Assembly: GCF_020536995.1 (NCBI RefSeq)
Contig: NC_068362.1
Location: 106,983,689-107,047,688 of the forward strand
Source: Dreissena polymorpha
Taxonomy: Eukaryota; Mollusca; Bivalvia; Myida; Dreissenidae
Length of the DNA: 64,000 nt
Direction of reading: 5' to 3'
The notes under the pieces are model-generated. The model was given only the letters and a program-made list of their open reading frames with translations. It was not told the DNA's origin and did no database searches. The position numbers were made by a program, and so were the translations under genes. The first letter of the stretch is position 1, and each line of letters starts with the position of its first letter. Shown here piece after piece: positions 11,516 through 23,930 of the stretch.

Positions 11516-14320
11516 TATAAGCTGTCTGCTGTGCACCAGTGAAGTATAAACAGGCAGCGGTAATCGTTCTTAGCGTAGTGAGTTACCGTCCTTAGCGTAG
11601 CTAACTCATACTGATTTGCAAAACATGCTCTGTAAATTTAGAATAAAAATGAAAGGAATGTTGAATAATACTTGGACTGAGTATCGTTTCGTTACAAATT
11701 AAACAAGCATTTCTTAACCTTCTGTAATTTGTAAAACGATATAGAAATATAAATATGTAATGAAGGCAGTTAAGCATACTTGGCTAATTGACTGATAGAC
11801 TTTGTTGATGCAAATGCAGTCAGTTTAATAAAATTATTACACAGAATGTTAAGCAAACCTGATTGAAGTGTTCTTATCGTTTGTAATTACGGGTATGTCG
11901 ATCACATCAAATGCTCTTGCTACATAATTTAAGCGATAAAAAGCAATCTCAGTAATATCTGTTTAACATGATTGATTAGGTATTAAAATTCTGCTTTTAT
12001 TGTTATTATCGTAAGATATTGAGCATATATATGTACGTTAGGTGATTTTGGAAGTTCTTTATGCATCTTAAGACATTTTGGGCATGCGCAAATTGATTCA
12101 AATCGACCATTTTACAGTAAAAGAACGTTAGAGTAAAAATGAATAATTTAAAAGTGACCTGTTTGACTCTCCTGCAATTATAAATTAATTCTACATCTCA
12201 CTGCTATGACTACAGCTAACCCTCTCGGGAGAAACAATTTTAATTAGTTTTGGTTAAGCAAAGTATATTACAAAATAGATCGGTACGCACATTATATAAC
12301 CTTAATCATTATTTATATATAGTCAAATGAAAGCGTTATGTTGAGCAATAGTATAACCATACATAAATAAAACAATTACTTATCCTAGCATACACACAAT
12401 AAAGATTGCAATTCATACAGACCAATTACTAGTTAAATATACATCAAGTTGCATTCACGTTCAAAATCAACTACATAGCCATCCGGGTATTCAATACTAA
12501 CTAAAAAATATCCCATGTACATATCTTGTTGCTATCAAATATCTAATAGGCAAGCAAAACTTGATTACAATACCCTTCCACCACCTTAGGGATACTATCA
12601 ATACACAGTTAACAAATACACAATAAGATTTAAGTCCATTTAAGATCTGATTTTAATTTAACTACAATAACTCGGGATGTGTTATATTTTTGAAAACTTA
12701 TAAAAGAACTAAAAGTAGTGAGACCCGGCACATTTTTTACGAATATATTGTTATATTCTACTTTTGCATGAACTATTACGCAATTCATAAACGAGATGCA
12801 TTATACAATGTACTTAATGGTTTTCAACATTCAGTTTACTTTTTATATAATCTCCAATCAATAACATTTAACGAACCATCTAACTGCTATTGCTATGAAA
12901 CTAACCCCATGCGTTAAAAACTGCTCTATTTGACTCATTTAAAGGTCAATAGCTTAAGTAATGTCCTACCAAAATAAGCCAAACCTTTATTCACATGCAT
13001 CTTCATGCGCTAGAACAAAGCACCGCCGTCAATATATTAACGATTAATGAGCAAAAAACAGATTTTACAAATGGTTGTTTCTTAACTGTAATAACACAGC
13101 TGTTTAAGCATGTTTGTATATTTTCCTTCGAACGTGAAATTGGTGTTTCTTGTTTCTCACATTATATGCAAAATGATATATTGCCTAAATAAGTAGAAGA
13201 CATGCATGTCGATTTTCGAGTACAAAATGTTCATGTAAATACAATATATTAACGAATGTTTTGTTACTTTATACTAACATTTGGAATGGTATTAAATACA
13301 TACAATAGCAATACTACAAATTGATTACAAACTTATTACCTTCGAACTCAGAACATCAAGAGGTAATTTCTAACTTTCAACTTCTGGGCAATAGTGGCTT
13401 CGGGAATATTGAAAACGCCGTATCGCTATTAAATATCACATAACTGTATTGTTTAAAATGCTTTCCTATTGAGACGGTTTTATAATTATCATTTGCCAGT
13501 TTAAATAAGTTATTAAATTGTTCTACCTACTTGTGGATGCGTTTATCAACTGAAAGCACTCACTAAGACGGTTTCCCCAGGCTATACTGGAATGTAAACG
13601 TGATTTGTTAAACGACACTAAAAGACATATGAAACAAACCAAACACGAATTTTACATGCGTTTTAACTGATAACATAGAGGACGCGTGATCACCGAAACT
13701 CGGTCAATGACAGATAAGAAAAAACACTTTGTCAGATATTCTTATCAACAGTTGTAAGGTTCACGGACGTCTATAATCATAGTCTCGGTATCATACTGAA
13801 CGGCTGATATTGACCTGATACAAAACTGTCTGATGTATTTAAAAATCCAGTTTCTTTGTGGAATATCGGTCTAATAAATCGGTTACCGGATACATTTTCA
13901 TAAAAAATGAAGTGGCAATGTTTATGAGTTAATCCGTGTTTGATAAGCGACGAATAACCTTGTGGCACACACTAAACTAAATTCACATCTACATGTACTA
14001 ACCAAATATTTACAACAAATAAAGTTGCGACTGTAATCGGATTTTCAGTAGATAGCAGATTCTTAAGTGGATTGTTAACCTACAAATGCCATTAACAAAA
14101 GGTTGACGTTCTATTCCTTTCACATTTTTATTTATTGGTGACAAGTAGGCTTTCTTTTTTAATTAAACAGACAGCTTTTTCATCAACGATTTAGGCCGCT
14201 ATGTTCGGCCTGTATATGAATGCCTTATCAATAATTAATAAATATCTAACGATTATAACCACAATATATTATTTCAATTAAATTTGTGAAAAATGTTATT
14301 TACTTGATGTTAAAACATGT
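11516..14320. other. No gene seen
   Basis: AT-rich DNA with short ORFs (for example 12690-12917 and 12995-13192) that carry no recognisable motif. Confidence 0.4.
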
Positions 14321-14339
14321 TGCCGTGGCGTAATACAGG

Positions 14340-14545
14340 TCGCCGTGGTGTAATGGATATGGTGTCCGCCTAGCGACAGGGAGGTCACGGTATCGATTCC
14401 CACCGCGTGAACGTTCTTTAGATCTCCCCCAAAGACACCAAGTACTGATTCCAGGCCCAGGAAACGGACTCGAGAGCGTTTATATAAGCCTTAGGCTTTC
14501 GATGCAATCGAGCTAAAATGAATAGGTTTAAAATAAAACAGTGAA
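14340..14545 (+). mobile_element. tRNA-headed SINE
   Basis: The head GCCGTGGTGTAATGGATATG fits a tRNA 5' half with box A (TGGTGTAATGG), and GGTATCGATTCC resembles box B. The body includes CCAGGCCCAGGAAACGGAC, CTCGAGAGCG and TTTCGATGCAATCGAGCTAA, a core typical of bivalve SINEs. A 5'-truncated relative with the same core lies at 44398-44512. A short duplicate of the head (GCCGTGGCGTAATACAG) precedes it at 14322. Confidence 0.8.
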
Positions 14546-17367
14546 TTGCGGCGTCCGAGTAAGCCTGTTTTCCAGTAAGCCTGTATTCTTGATATATCTA
14601 GGCATGTTCTCGCTGCCACAAATCGATGAATTTTATCCAAATTTTACTGACGGTATCTTTCTTAATACACAGCAACAACACAAATATTAATTACACTTGT
14701 TAATAATTAACCGCACGCATTAGAGGACGTAAACAGCTTTATTTACTTTCATGGGAGTTACGCAACTTGTAAATTGTGTGACAACCATTGAATAGCAGTA
14801 ATATCAATGTGCAACTATAATTTTCATAGATTTGCTAAACACGTATAACAAATATATATAACAACCTAAAGGGTTAACACTATAAACTGATCTGCATAAA
14901 CATCATTCTGATCTTGATATATAAAATACAATTAATGTAGTGTGTATAAATAAAATACGGGAATACAAGCGAGGTTAAACTTGATTTCTATTTGAATAAA
15001 ACTAAATGAAACTATAATCTTTAACTGAAAAATAGATAACACGTATCGTGACCATAGCACTGCACTAGGTTATTATTTCACACATAGTTTCGATTAAGAC
15101 GTTCAACGCCACGCTTTTGTAACGATAAAGTTATTTTCAAGTGTTCTCATACCGATATCTATCGAACATATGTCAAGTTTGCTATCTTTCTGTTTCTCTG
15201 TATTACTTTCTCTCTCTGTCTTCGTCTGTCAATCCGCCCCCGTCCTTGTCACTCCGGTTTAAATATTGTATATAAATAAACATACATAAAATTGCACGTT
15301 TGCTACTTTAATAATACAAATACTACATTATTGTGTTTAAAAAAATGAATATGTTTTCAAATAAAACATATGATCTGTTAAGCCATTGTACATTGGTATG
15401 GTCTCTGTGGTTGTCGTTTGTTAGTTAGCTCCCATAATGTGCTTCTAAAAATTATTACAAGGAGGAATTTTACCAATATTTAATTTCTTCATAAATTGAT
15501 TAGGGTAGATAAAAGAGCCTTAAAAAATACACACAGCGATTATGTCACATTTCAGTGTACAAAGGCACAAATCCTGCGTTTTCATGTGAGGAAATTGTAT
15601 TATACGTAGTATCATGTCCATTGTATCAATTGTCCATGTAAGTCAAGTAAAACAAATGTGTATTGGATGAAATAAATATGTTTAATCCAAATAAAAAAAC
15701 ATCGAAAGAAGCACAAACACCATTAACACATTAAAACGTCTGTCCTTTATAAAATATATACAGCGGCTTTAAGGGTGAAAATATTCGTCCAAACAAATAT
15801 GCTGAACTCACTTGAACGTAGTCTGCACAAGAAACCCCCACCCCCCCCCCCCCCCCCCCGAGTAAATGTTTATAGTTTGTTACGATTAAATACATGACAT
15901 TTAATTTTAATAAATACTGCAGTGATGAAAATTCCCTAGATACCAACCCATCAATTCTTATTTTGCATAAGAATGAAATAACACACATACGTTTTTTTAT
16001 CAGCTTAAATCCTTTTTTAATGTTTTATATTGTTATATTGTGTTGTGTTTATTGACGTGTATTATATAGGCAATTTGCCATGAACTTGCCTGAAATTAAA
16101 GATTTGAAGATTTCAACAATATTTTTTCCTACTATGCTTTATCGTACCTATTAAGCAAGCCCATGATTCCAATCTTTGTCCCTTATAGGTAACGCCTCCA
16201 ATATGTGATCATGGGCATGGAAATTGAATGCTGACGTGAAATAAGGTTGTGACAAGTTTTATTAAGCACGACGAACACACTGCTACTTTATTGCAGTCCA
16301 TGTATTTATATACATTTACTTTTTTGTGGGACTTCTGTCCTCTCTCTAGTGCGCTTTCACACATGAGGGCTGATGCAATAGTTTTTAGGTCAAATCATAT
16401 CAAAAAAATTATCCGAGGTAAGATTTTCACTGGTAATTCAATATCACTGTTGTATTTGTTATGAATTTACTGACCACGCTTGCAAATTAGCCATAACATT
16501 AATTTGACGCCAGTTCTACAAGTATATCTCTTTCTTTTATTTACCCGGTGAGTTTCAGTATTTTTATGTTAATATAACAATTATTGTATTCTGATATATG
16601 TGTGAAAGAATTCAGATATATGTGTGAAATTAACGTTATATTAATTTCATTTCGTTCTTCATAATGTTTGTGTTTTTGTTCTCTTTTTTTAATGCGTGTT
16701 ATTGCGTTTGTACTGTCTTTCCGTTATGCCTATATTGATCTATATTGGACTTTATGGGTCAATGTCGGCATTAAAATTGATAGCTTCGCCCATGGACTTT
16801 GTTAACGATGTGGTCCACCACAACACACCCACAAAATTAGCAAAATACTTATACTTTTACCTCTGTTCACAATAAGTAAATCAATGAAAAATAAACGTTT
16901 ACTGTTGATGTTTTTTTACATAAGCCCATATGTTTTGAACGTAATAATTGTTATGAAAAAGAAGCTTTTGCAGCTTGTGTTATGAATGGATGCTTCGTGT
17001 TTGTAACTGTTATGTTTAAAATCAACCAATAATGATTTTAGAAATGATGAAATGATACATTGTTGTTTGTGCGAGTTATCAAATATGTTTATTGTCGATA
17101 AATTATCAATATGTGTATGCTTTCTGATAACGTTAATTGGATAATGAGGAACTATTAGCGAGTAGAACGTAAATAGTTACCACTATACACTGACCTTCAG
17201 GTATTTACTTGTTGTCGCTACGTAGGTATTTTTTTCATTTTAAAACCACCCATATGAGAACATGCATGGCCATATATTCAATACACGGGGCTATAAAGCT
17301 TATACTTGTCTACTGTTTTTAACAGTTTATTAAAAAACCAAAGTAGAACAGAATTATACTTTATTTA
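14546..17367. other. No gene seen; C homopolymer at 15835-15859
   Basis: AT-rich and non-coding as far as I can tell. It contains a run of more than 20 C residues and a small direct duplication of GATATATGTGTGAAA at 16592-16628. Confidence 0.4.
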
Positions 17368-17373
17368 TACCAG
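17368..17373. other. Left target-site duplication TACCAG
   Basis: TACCAG abuts the terminal TGTTACAACCC. The same six bases directly follow the inverted terminus at 59203-59208. Confidence 0.6.
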
Positions 17374-18365
17374 TGTTACAACCCGTTTGTAATAAAACCC
17401 CGAATTGTAATAATTATTACAAATTGGGTTGCGATGCATTAGTACATTTCGGGTCGACAGTAACAACCCGTTTTGTAATAAAAACCCGAAATGTAATAAA
17501 TTTTATCATGTCCATTAAATCAGAGATACAGACATTTTTAGAAGTTATTTTCATGTTTAAATTAGTTTTAGAGTAGGTATTGACTGTTCCCCCGACCATT
17601 GTTCTTAAAGACTCCATCAACAAATCATGAATGTCATAATTTATTACAAAGTGGGTTGCGATGCATTATAACATTTCGGGTTGAGACAGTAACAACCCGT
17701 TGTGTAATAAAAACCCCGAAATGTAATAAATTTTATCATGTCCATTAAATCAGAGATACAGACTTTTTTAGAAGTTATTTTCATGTTTAAATTAGTTTTA
17801 GAGTAGTTTTTTTTTAAATAAGTTTAAGAGTAGGTATTGACTGTTCCCCCGACCTTTGTTCTAATAGACTCCATCAGCAAATCATGAATGTAATAATTTA
17901 TTGCAAAGTGCGTTGCGATGCATTATTACATTTCGGGTCGACAGTAACAACCCGTTTTGTAATAAAACCCCGAAATGTAATAAATTTTATCATGTCAATT
18001 AAATCAGAGATACAGACTTTTTTAGAAGTTGTTTTCATGTTTTAATTTGTTTTAGAGTAGGTATTGAATGTTCCCCCGACCTTTGTTCTAATAGACTCCA
18101 TCAACAAATCATGAATGTAATAATTTATTACAAAGTTGGTTGCGATGCATTATTACATTTCGGGTCGACAGTAACAACCCGTTTTGTAATAAAACCCCGA
18201 AAATTAATATATTGTACCATGTCCTATAAAGTCCGAGATAAGTCTTGTTTAAAGTTATTTTCAATTTTAAGTAAGTATTAGAGTAGGTATTCACAATTCA
18301 CCAGACCTTAGTTCTAATATTTTTTCATCAAACAATCATCAATGTAAAAAGATATTACAAAGTGG
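17374..18365 (+). repeat. Tandem array A, left terminal array
   Basis: About four units of roughly 230 bp. Each unit contains ACCCGAAATGTAATAAATTT, CAGAGATACAGAC, GAGTAGGTATTGACTG, TTCCCCCGACC, and GGGTTGCGATGCATTATTAC before the next GTAACAACCCG. The first unit is a short terminal version lacking the middle. The last units are more diverged. Confidence 0.85.
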
Positions 18366-18369
18366 GATG

Positions 18370-18720
18370 AGACGGTGTGAGAGAGAAAGAGAGAGATCGA
18401 GATGAGAGAAGAAGCTAGAGAGAGATATAGAGCGTAGAGGAGAGAGAGAGAGATAGAGATAGAGCGAGCGCTCTCCCTTATCTCTAGATTAGCGATCCGC
18501 TCTCTCTCCGACTCCTCGCTCTTCCCTAGAGACTTTCTCTCGCGCGATATCTCTCGCCTCTCTTCTCGCTCTATCCTCTCTTCTCGATCCTCTCTCGTTC
18601 TTCTCCCTCTCTATCGCTCTCTCTCCGCTCTCGCGCTCCTATCTTCTACTCTCTCTCTCTCTCCGCTCCTCTCTCTCTCTCTCTCTCTCTCTCCCTCTCT
18701 CTTCCGTATCTCTCCTTTCT
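18370..18720. repeat. GA-rich then CT-rich tract with strand switch
   Basis: Purine-rich GAGAGA repeats (about 18370-18468) switch at AGCGAGCGCTCTCC to pyrimidine-rich CTCTCT repeats, giving a potential long hairpin. The low-complexity minus-strand ORF through it (RERERER) is not protein evidence. Confidence 0.7.
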
Positions 18721-18988
18721 TTCTTTTCTGGTTCTTTTCTTGTGTTTTTTTTGTTTTTTTTTTGCCGTGCCTCTTGTCAGGGATGAAACACTTTAGGTGA
18801 AACCTCTTATCAGTACATAATGGTCCACTCATTAGTGTGTGAATATTTTTTCTCATATCTGAATATAGATTTCGGTTTACTTTGTTATTTCTAAAAAACG
18901 ACATACATGTATTGAGTGTAATACAAACTGCCTTTAGGTTGATACAATCAAGGGAACTTAGTTCCCGCAAACAATCCTTGTCCTCCAT
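18611..18988 (-). CDS. Hypothetical ORF or exon, 125 codons
   Basis: The first about 79 residues (starting MEDKDCLRELSSLD, with the later piece CMSFFRNNKVNRNLYSDM) look protein-like. The remainder is low-complexity KKK/RER sequence from the GA/CT tract. I recognise no domain. The whole segment is absent from the related copy near 49600, where GGGATGAAACACT joins directly to sequence equivalent to 19407. It may be an orphan exon or chance. Confidence 0.2.
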   Translation of the reverse strand: MEDKDCLRELSSLDCINLKAVCITLNTCMSFFRNNKVNRNLYSDMRKNIHTLMSGPLCTDKRFHLKCFIPDKRHGKKKTKKTQEKNQKRKKGEIRKREGERERERERSGERERVEDRSARAERER

Positions 18989-19406
18989 TATACTGGTAAG
19001 CGAGTATTTGTCGGACAGCAGTATTTACCGGACGTTCTATTTTTTTCGTGTATTGTAACGCTGCAACTGAATTTGCTTCGTCAGATACTTACAGATGTTT
19101 GTTTTTTTGAATTTGAAAGCGAAAATTCGTTAAATGCTTGTCTTAAAGTTAAACAAGTGTGATGTTTTCCAATCTCGTAGGAATGTAATGCGACCTCCTG
19201 GCGGGGATATTAATAGCCCGCGCATGCTCAAAAGAAATCCCTAACTGAAACCCGAACTGTGTGCTTGACATTTTCGTTCGTCTACTGTAATAGAGCAAGA
19301 CTCAATTATTTGTATTACAATCTTTTATTATACCAAACCCAGATATGTTTTACACGCACACATGATTTCAATTATAGGTTTTTTACATTAAAATTCCACA
19401 CAATTA
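18989..19406. other. Non-coding part of the giant element
   Basis: No gene or repeat recognised. It is missing from the second copy at 49.6 kb. Confidence 0.35.
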
Positions 19407-19517
19407 GCTGTATACATATATGTGAATTGCTCACAAAATGTACTTAGTAAACAATTAAATATAATATAAACAAAAGTCATTAAAAATTATAAATTCACTG
19501 TTTGAATTTTCTCCCTT
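19407..19517 (+). repeat. Left half of an internal segment duplicated at 49.6 kb
   Basis: From GCTGTATACATATATGTG to TTTTCTCCCTT this matches 49608-49720 with few differences. It is interrupted at CTT by the 4.9-kb transposon and resumes at 24437. Confidence 0.85.
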
Positions 19518-19854
19518 TAGTCCTTCAGCCAAGTACCCAAAATTGAGGTGGGGTGTACCAGTAAGGGGGGCAAAATACACCTATATATCTTGGAAGATGC
19601 ATGGCAGTAGCATGTGAAAATGGTTGATAACAGTCTGGTACTGGCAGCTTTTGGTATTTTTTTTCCTTTGAATATCGGGCCTCAATCAGCTTAATTTTCA
19701 TAAATTGTCTGGGAGAAATTGAACCGAAGTAGGGTCAATATACAATTTGACCACGAAACAATTGCTACAAAACTTTTTTTAACTAATCCTGGTCGGGTAG
19801 AAGGTCCTTAAAAACATATCAAAAGTTTACCACACTCGGACCTACGGAAAGTTG

Positions 19855-20610
19855 TTGTTTTCAAGATGGCCGCTGAGATGGCCGCCATGACCTATTAATG
19901 ATCATAACTATCCAATCAAATTAGATGCATTTGGTGTCTATACCTAGGTTTCAAGGGGCAAAGAACACATAATTATCATCAGAAATTGTTTAAGTTTAAT
20001 TTAGTACACACCAATTCAACATGGCGTCGAAAATGGCCGCCAAGATGGCCGCCAAAACCTATTTATGACCATAACTATGTGACTATCAACTTAAATTTGA
20101 TGAATTTGATGTCTATACCCAGGTTTCAGGTGGCAAAGAACACATTAATATCATCAGAAAAAGTGTAAGTTCATTATGTAACACCGAAATTTAACATGGC
20201 GTCCTAAATAGCCGCCAAGATGGCCGCTAAGATGGTCGGCAAAACCTATAAAATGATCATAACTATGTTACTAGCCACTCAAATTTTAAAATTTGGTGTC
20301 TATACATAGGTTTCAGGGGGCAAAGAACACATTAAGATCATCAGACATTGTTTAAGTTTATTATATTACACACAAATCCAACACAGAGTCCAAAATGGCC
20401 GCCAAGATGGCCGCAAAAACTTATTTATGATTATAAAATATAACTATGAAACTATCCACTCAAATTTGATGAATTTGGTGTATATACCCAGGTTCAGAGA
20501 GCAAGCAACATATTAATATCACATTTATATCATCAGACAAAATGTCAGCTAATTATGTTACACAGAAATCCAACACGGCGTACAATGGCCATCAACACAA
20601 TACGAAGGAC
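19855..20610 (+). repeat. Left arm tandem units of the 4.9-kb transposon
   Basis: Four to five units of about 180 bp, each with AACATGGCGTC, AATGGCCGCCAAGATGGCC, ATGATCATAACTATG and GGTTTCAGGGGGCAAAGAAC. They are mirrored by 23195-23930. Confidence 0.85.
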
Positions 20611-20859
20611 CACACGTACATAACTTGTTACTCAAACGTTATGGTTGTTATGTAAAATGCCATAGTTTAGGAGACAAGCAAGAAGTTGAATACTCATAAA
20701 ATCCAATTTACGACATCTGGAAGAGAGAATGAACCAGCACATGACTTCATGATAGGATCAGGTTTTACTAACTTCTGTCGACTTGATTTTTTACCGTTTC
20801 TGAAAATCATTACAGATTAATAACAGCCTGAATAAGCACGAGTTCTTTCAAATGGTTAG

Positions 20860-22600
20860 TATTATACACCTTGCGTTCCTTTGACTATTTATTTACATAA
20901 AAGCGGCAGTAGATGGTCTTATTGTCCCTTTTGGAGTAATGCAGGCTCAAGATGAGTAAATATGTATCCTCGCTCACCAACGTTGTGGTGCTACGACGGG
21001 ATCGTTATACTGTATTAAACAATTTGAACGTCTGCATCCCCTGAAGACAGAACAACATAGCATCCCATTTTAGTCAGAGTTGTGCTGATTAGAGCAATCA
21101 TTTCGGCCTTGTTTCTGTCACGAGACAAAACGTCTTCCTTTTTAACATGAGCATTCTGTCTCTTTGCTGAAACTCACAATATGATTCACGTTTCCGGAGC
21201 GTTTTGTCTTTGTTATAATCACCGTCTTCGTAGACATCGAACCCCACTGTCGCTTGTCCGTAATGCCTTTCACTGCATCTACATAAGACTCGGCTATTGC
21301 GTTATACGAGTCGCCCTTCTCCATGGTTAACGATGCAGCGAAGTGCCACCATCATGCATCTGTTTCATGAATACAGTTCATCACAGCCTCACATGATGTG
21401 TCTACAGCATACTCTCAAAGTACCCGAGCGATCTGAGGCTTATCTGCTGTACAAAGTATGTTCTTCAAAGTAGGCAGCAGGATGGGAGCTCAGTTCATAA
21501 GACAATACGACTACAAGGGAAGGATCTTTATATTTTAACACGACCAGAAAACGCTGGAACAGAAGAGCATGATCAAAAGCACTGTCAAAAGCGATCTTAA
21601 AAGCCAAGCTATTCCAAAGAGATTTGGCTCTGCATTTTCTCGTGAATTTATAACCAAAGACCGACTTTCCTATGATATCTCTTATGATCGTTTTCCCAAC
21701 CGCCTCAATTGAATGAACTTTCACATGTGACCCAGCCACTTTCCCTTTAACCATGTTTCTGAGAGTACGGTCAGCTGTGTATGGTGATCAGGTTGTAATC
21801 TGAGTCTACATTTTCTCTAGATCAGAAGAATCCCCTTTGATGCACGCTTCAGTTGAGTCTTTGTGTTGTGGACTTGTAGTATAGGTCAGGTCTGTGAAAT
21901 CCTGCATCGCACTGTTGTGCTCGGATGTTGCAGATAGGGTTCGAGGGGTTTGCATTTCCTCAGTCATTCCACTGCCGCGAGTTAGACCACATGTGCTCTA
22001 TAAAAACATCATCAATGTTTTCTCAATAACAAGATCAAGTCCTAGCCCAGCCCAGCACAGATGGCTCCTACAAACAACGTGAAAACCAATACCGAACTTT
22101 CGATAAACGTCCGGGTGCGTTTCCTCTAGGTTGCTTGCTGCAGATATATGAAGTAATACGCAGATTGCAGGTAAAGAATCCAGCAGTGGCAAAGATATAT
22201 AGCAAATTGGGCACTGCCTAATGCATCAACCAATACCCAGTACGATATGGTTTAATCACCACCCTTGAATTGTTAATCATAAGCTAATAATTCAGCCATA
22301 CTATGCTTGTCTTTGAGGTCTGGGCAATTTCATGTTTCTATTTCTCTGCAGCCCTCTCGAGTTTGATTAAAATCGCATAACATATCATCTGCTAAAGTCG
22401 TTTTGCCCCTCAAAAGGGAAGAGTACAAATCCTTGGCATGATCAAGCAGCATCTGAATGTCTGGATCTTCCTTGGTCATTTCAGCTGAAAGATTGCTGTA
22501 TATGCACTTTTCAACAAGAAGATGGTCCCGTGAAGGCCTCTTGACAGCTTTTCGTGTCACAATGTGCACAATTGCATTACTCAATAGAGAGCCTCAATTG
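20860..22600 (-). pseudogene. Degraded transposon gene, XPG/PIN-nuclease-like
   Basis: Reading down the minus strand, pieces in different frames follow the order of a protein family common in mollusc transposons: HIVTRKAVKRPSRDHLLVEK (22584 down), then SHVKVHSIEAVGKTII and HPAAYFEEHTLYS (21754-21440), then MEKGDSYNAIAESYVDAVKG and NHIVSFSKETECSC (21324-21142), then LSRDRNKAEMIALIS with SGDADVQIV (about 21120-20995) and finally TTTLVSEDTYLLILSLHYS (about 20975-20915). The paired GDAD and EDT(D/Y)LL acidic motifs are those of the nuclease-like end. The frame changes several times, so no full product is possible. Confidence 0.7.
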
Positions 22601-23194
22601 TGTTTTTGAGAGCGGTTTCTTCCACGAGGGATCCTTTGCCCAACCCGCCCGCAAATTCATACGTTTATGAAACATCCCAAATTCTGAACAACATTTTCAA
22701 CTATTTTGTGGCGCATCAATGATTATTTCCAATACAAGGGTTGGTCAAACGTTACAATGGTGTGAAGGTTGTGGCAAGGTTGCAAACTAAGACTTATGTT
22801 GACAGAATGCACGCTTTGTTCCCATTGTACATATTAATCATAGGCAAGAATTTGACTGACAACAGCCCAGGGTACTGGCTTTGCTGATGCAAGATACGCA
22901 TCATTCCCTGCCAATTCAGTGTTGCCTGAAGCTGAAAAATATCGATCTTCTTGTCAAAATCCAGAAATTGCGGCAGTTCCAAACTATGGCGTTTCACATA
23001 ACAAGCATCACGTCAAAAGTAATCGACTTGCGGTCCTTTGTATTGTGTCATTGGACGCCATGTGAGATTTCTGTGTAACAAAATAAACTTAAACTATGTC
23101 TGACAATCGAAATGTGTTCTTTACCCCTCGAAACCACGGTATAGACAACACAATCATCTAATCTGAGTGGATAGTTACATAGTTATGATCATTA

Positions 23195-23930
23195 ATAGGT
23201 TTTGATGGCCATCTTGGCGGCCTTTTTGGGTGCCATGTTGGATTTGTGTGTAATATAGTTAACTTATACAATGTCTGATAATCTTTATGTGTTCTTTGCC
23301 CCTTGAAACCTATTTATATCCACCAAAATAATCAAATTTGAGTGGATATTTACATAGTTATGATCATTAATAGGTTTTGGCGGCCATCTTGGCGGCCATT
23401 TTAGACGCCATGTTGAATTTGTGTGTACTATTGTTAACGTAAACAATGTCTGATGATCTGTGTGTGTTCTTTGTCCCTTGAAACGTATGAATAGACACAA
23501 AATCCATTAAAGTTGAGTGGATAGTTACATAGTTATGATCATTAATAGGATTTGGTGGGTATCTTGGCGGACATTTTGGACGCCATTTTGGATTTGGGTG
23601 TAATATAATAAACTTATACAATGTATGATGATCCAAATGTGTACTTTGCCTCTTGAAACCCATACAAAGCCATCAAAATTATCAAGTTTGAGTGGATATT
23701 TACAAAGTTATGACCATTTATAGGTTTTTGCGGCCATCTTGGCGGCCATTTTCGACGCCATGTTGGACTTGTGAGTACTATTGTACACTTAAACAATGTC
23801 TGATGATCTTTATGTGTTTTTTGCCCCTTCAAACTTAGGAATACACACAAAATTCATCAAATTTGATTGAATAGTTATATAGTTGTGATCATTAATAGGT
23901 ATTGGCGACCATCTTGAAAAAAAAACTTTC
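23195..23930 (-). repeat. Right arm tandem units of the 4.9-kb transposon
   Basis: Inverted counterpart of 19855-20610: about four units of roughly 178 bp with GGCGGCCATCTTGGCGGCC and CATAGTTATGATCATTAATA. Short minus-strand ORFs repeating WPPRWPPKP come from the array. Confidence 0.85.

Noticed and set aside
18400-18720. Arginine/glutamate-rich protein on the minus strand
   Set aside because: Pure consequence of GA/CT low-complexity DNA.
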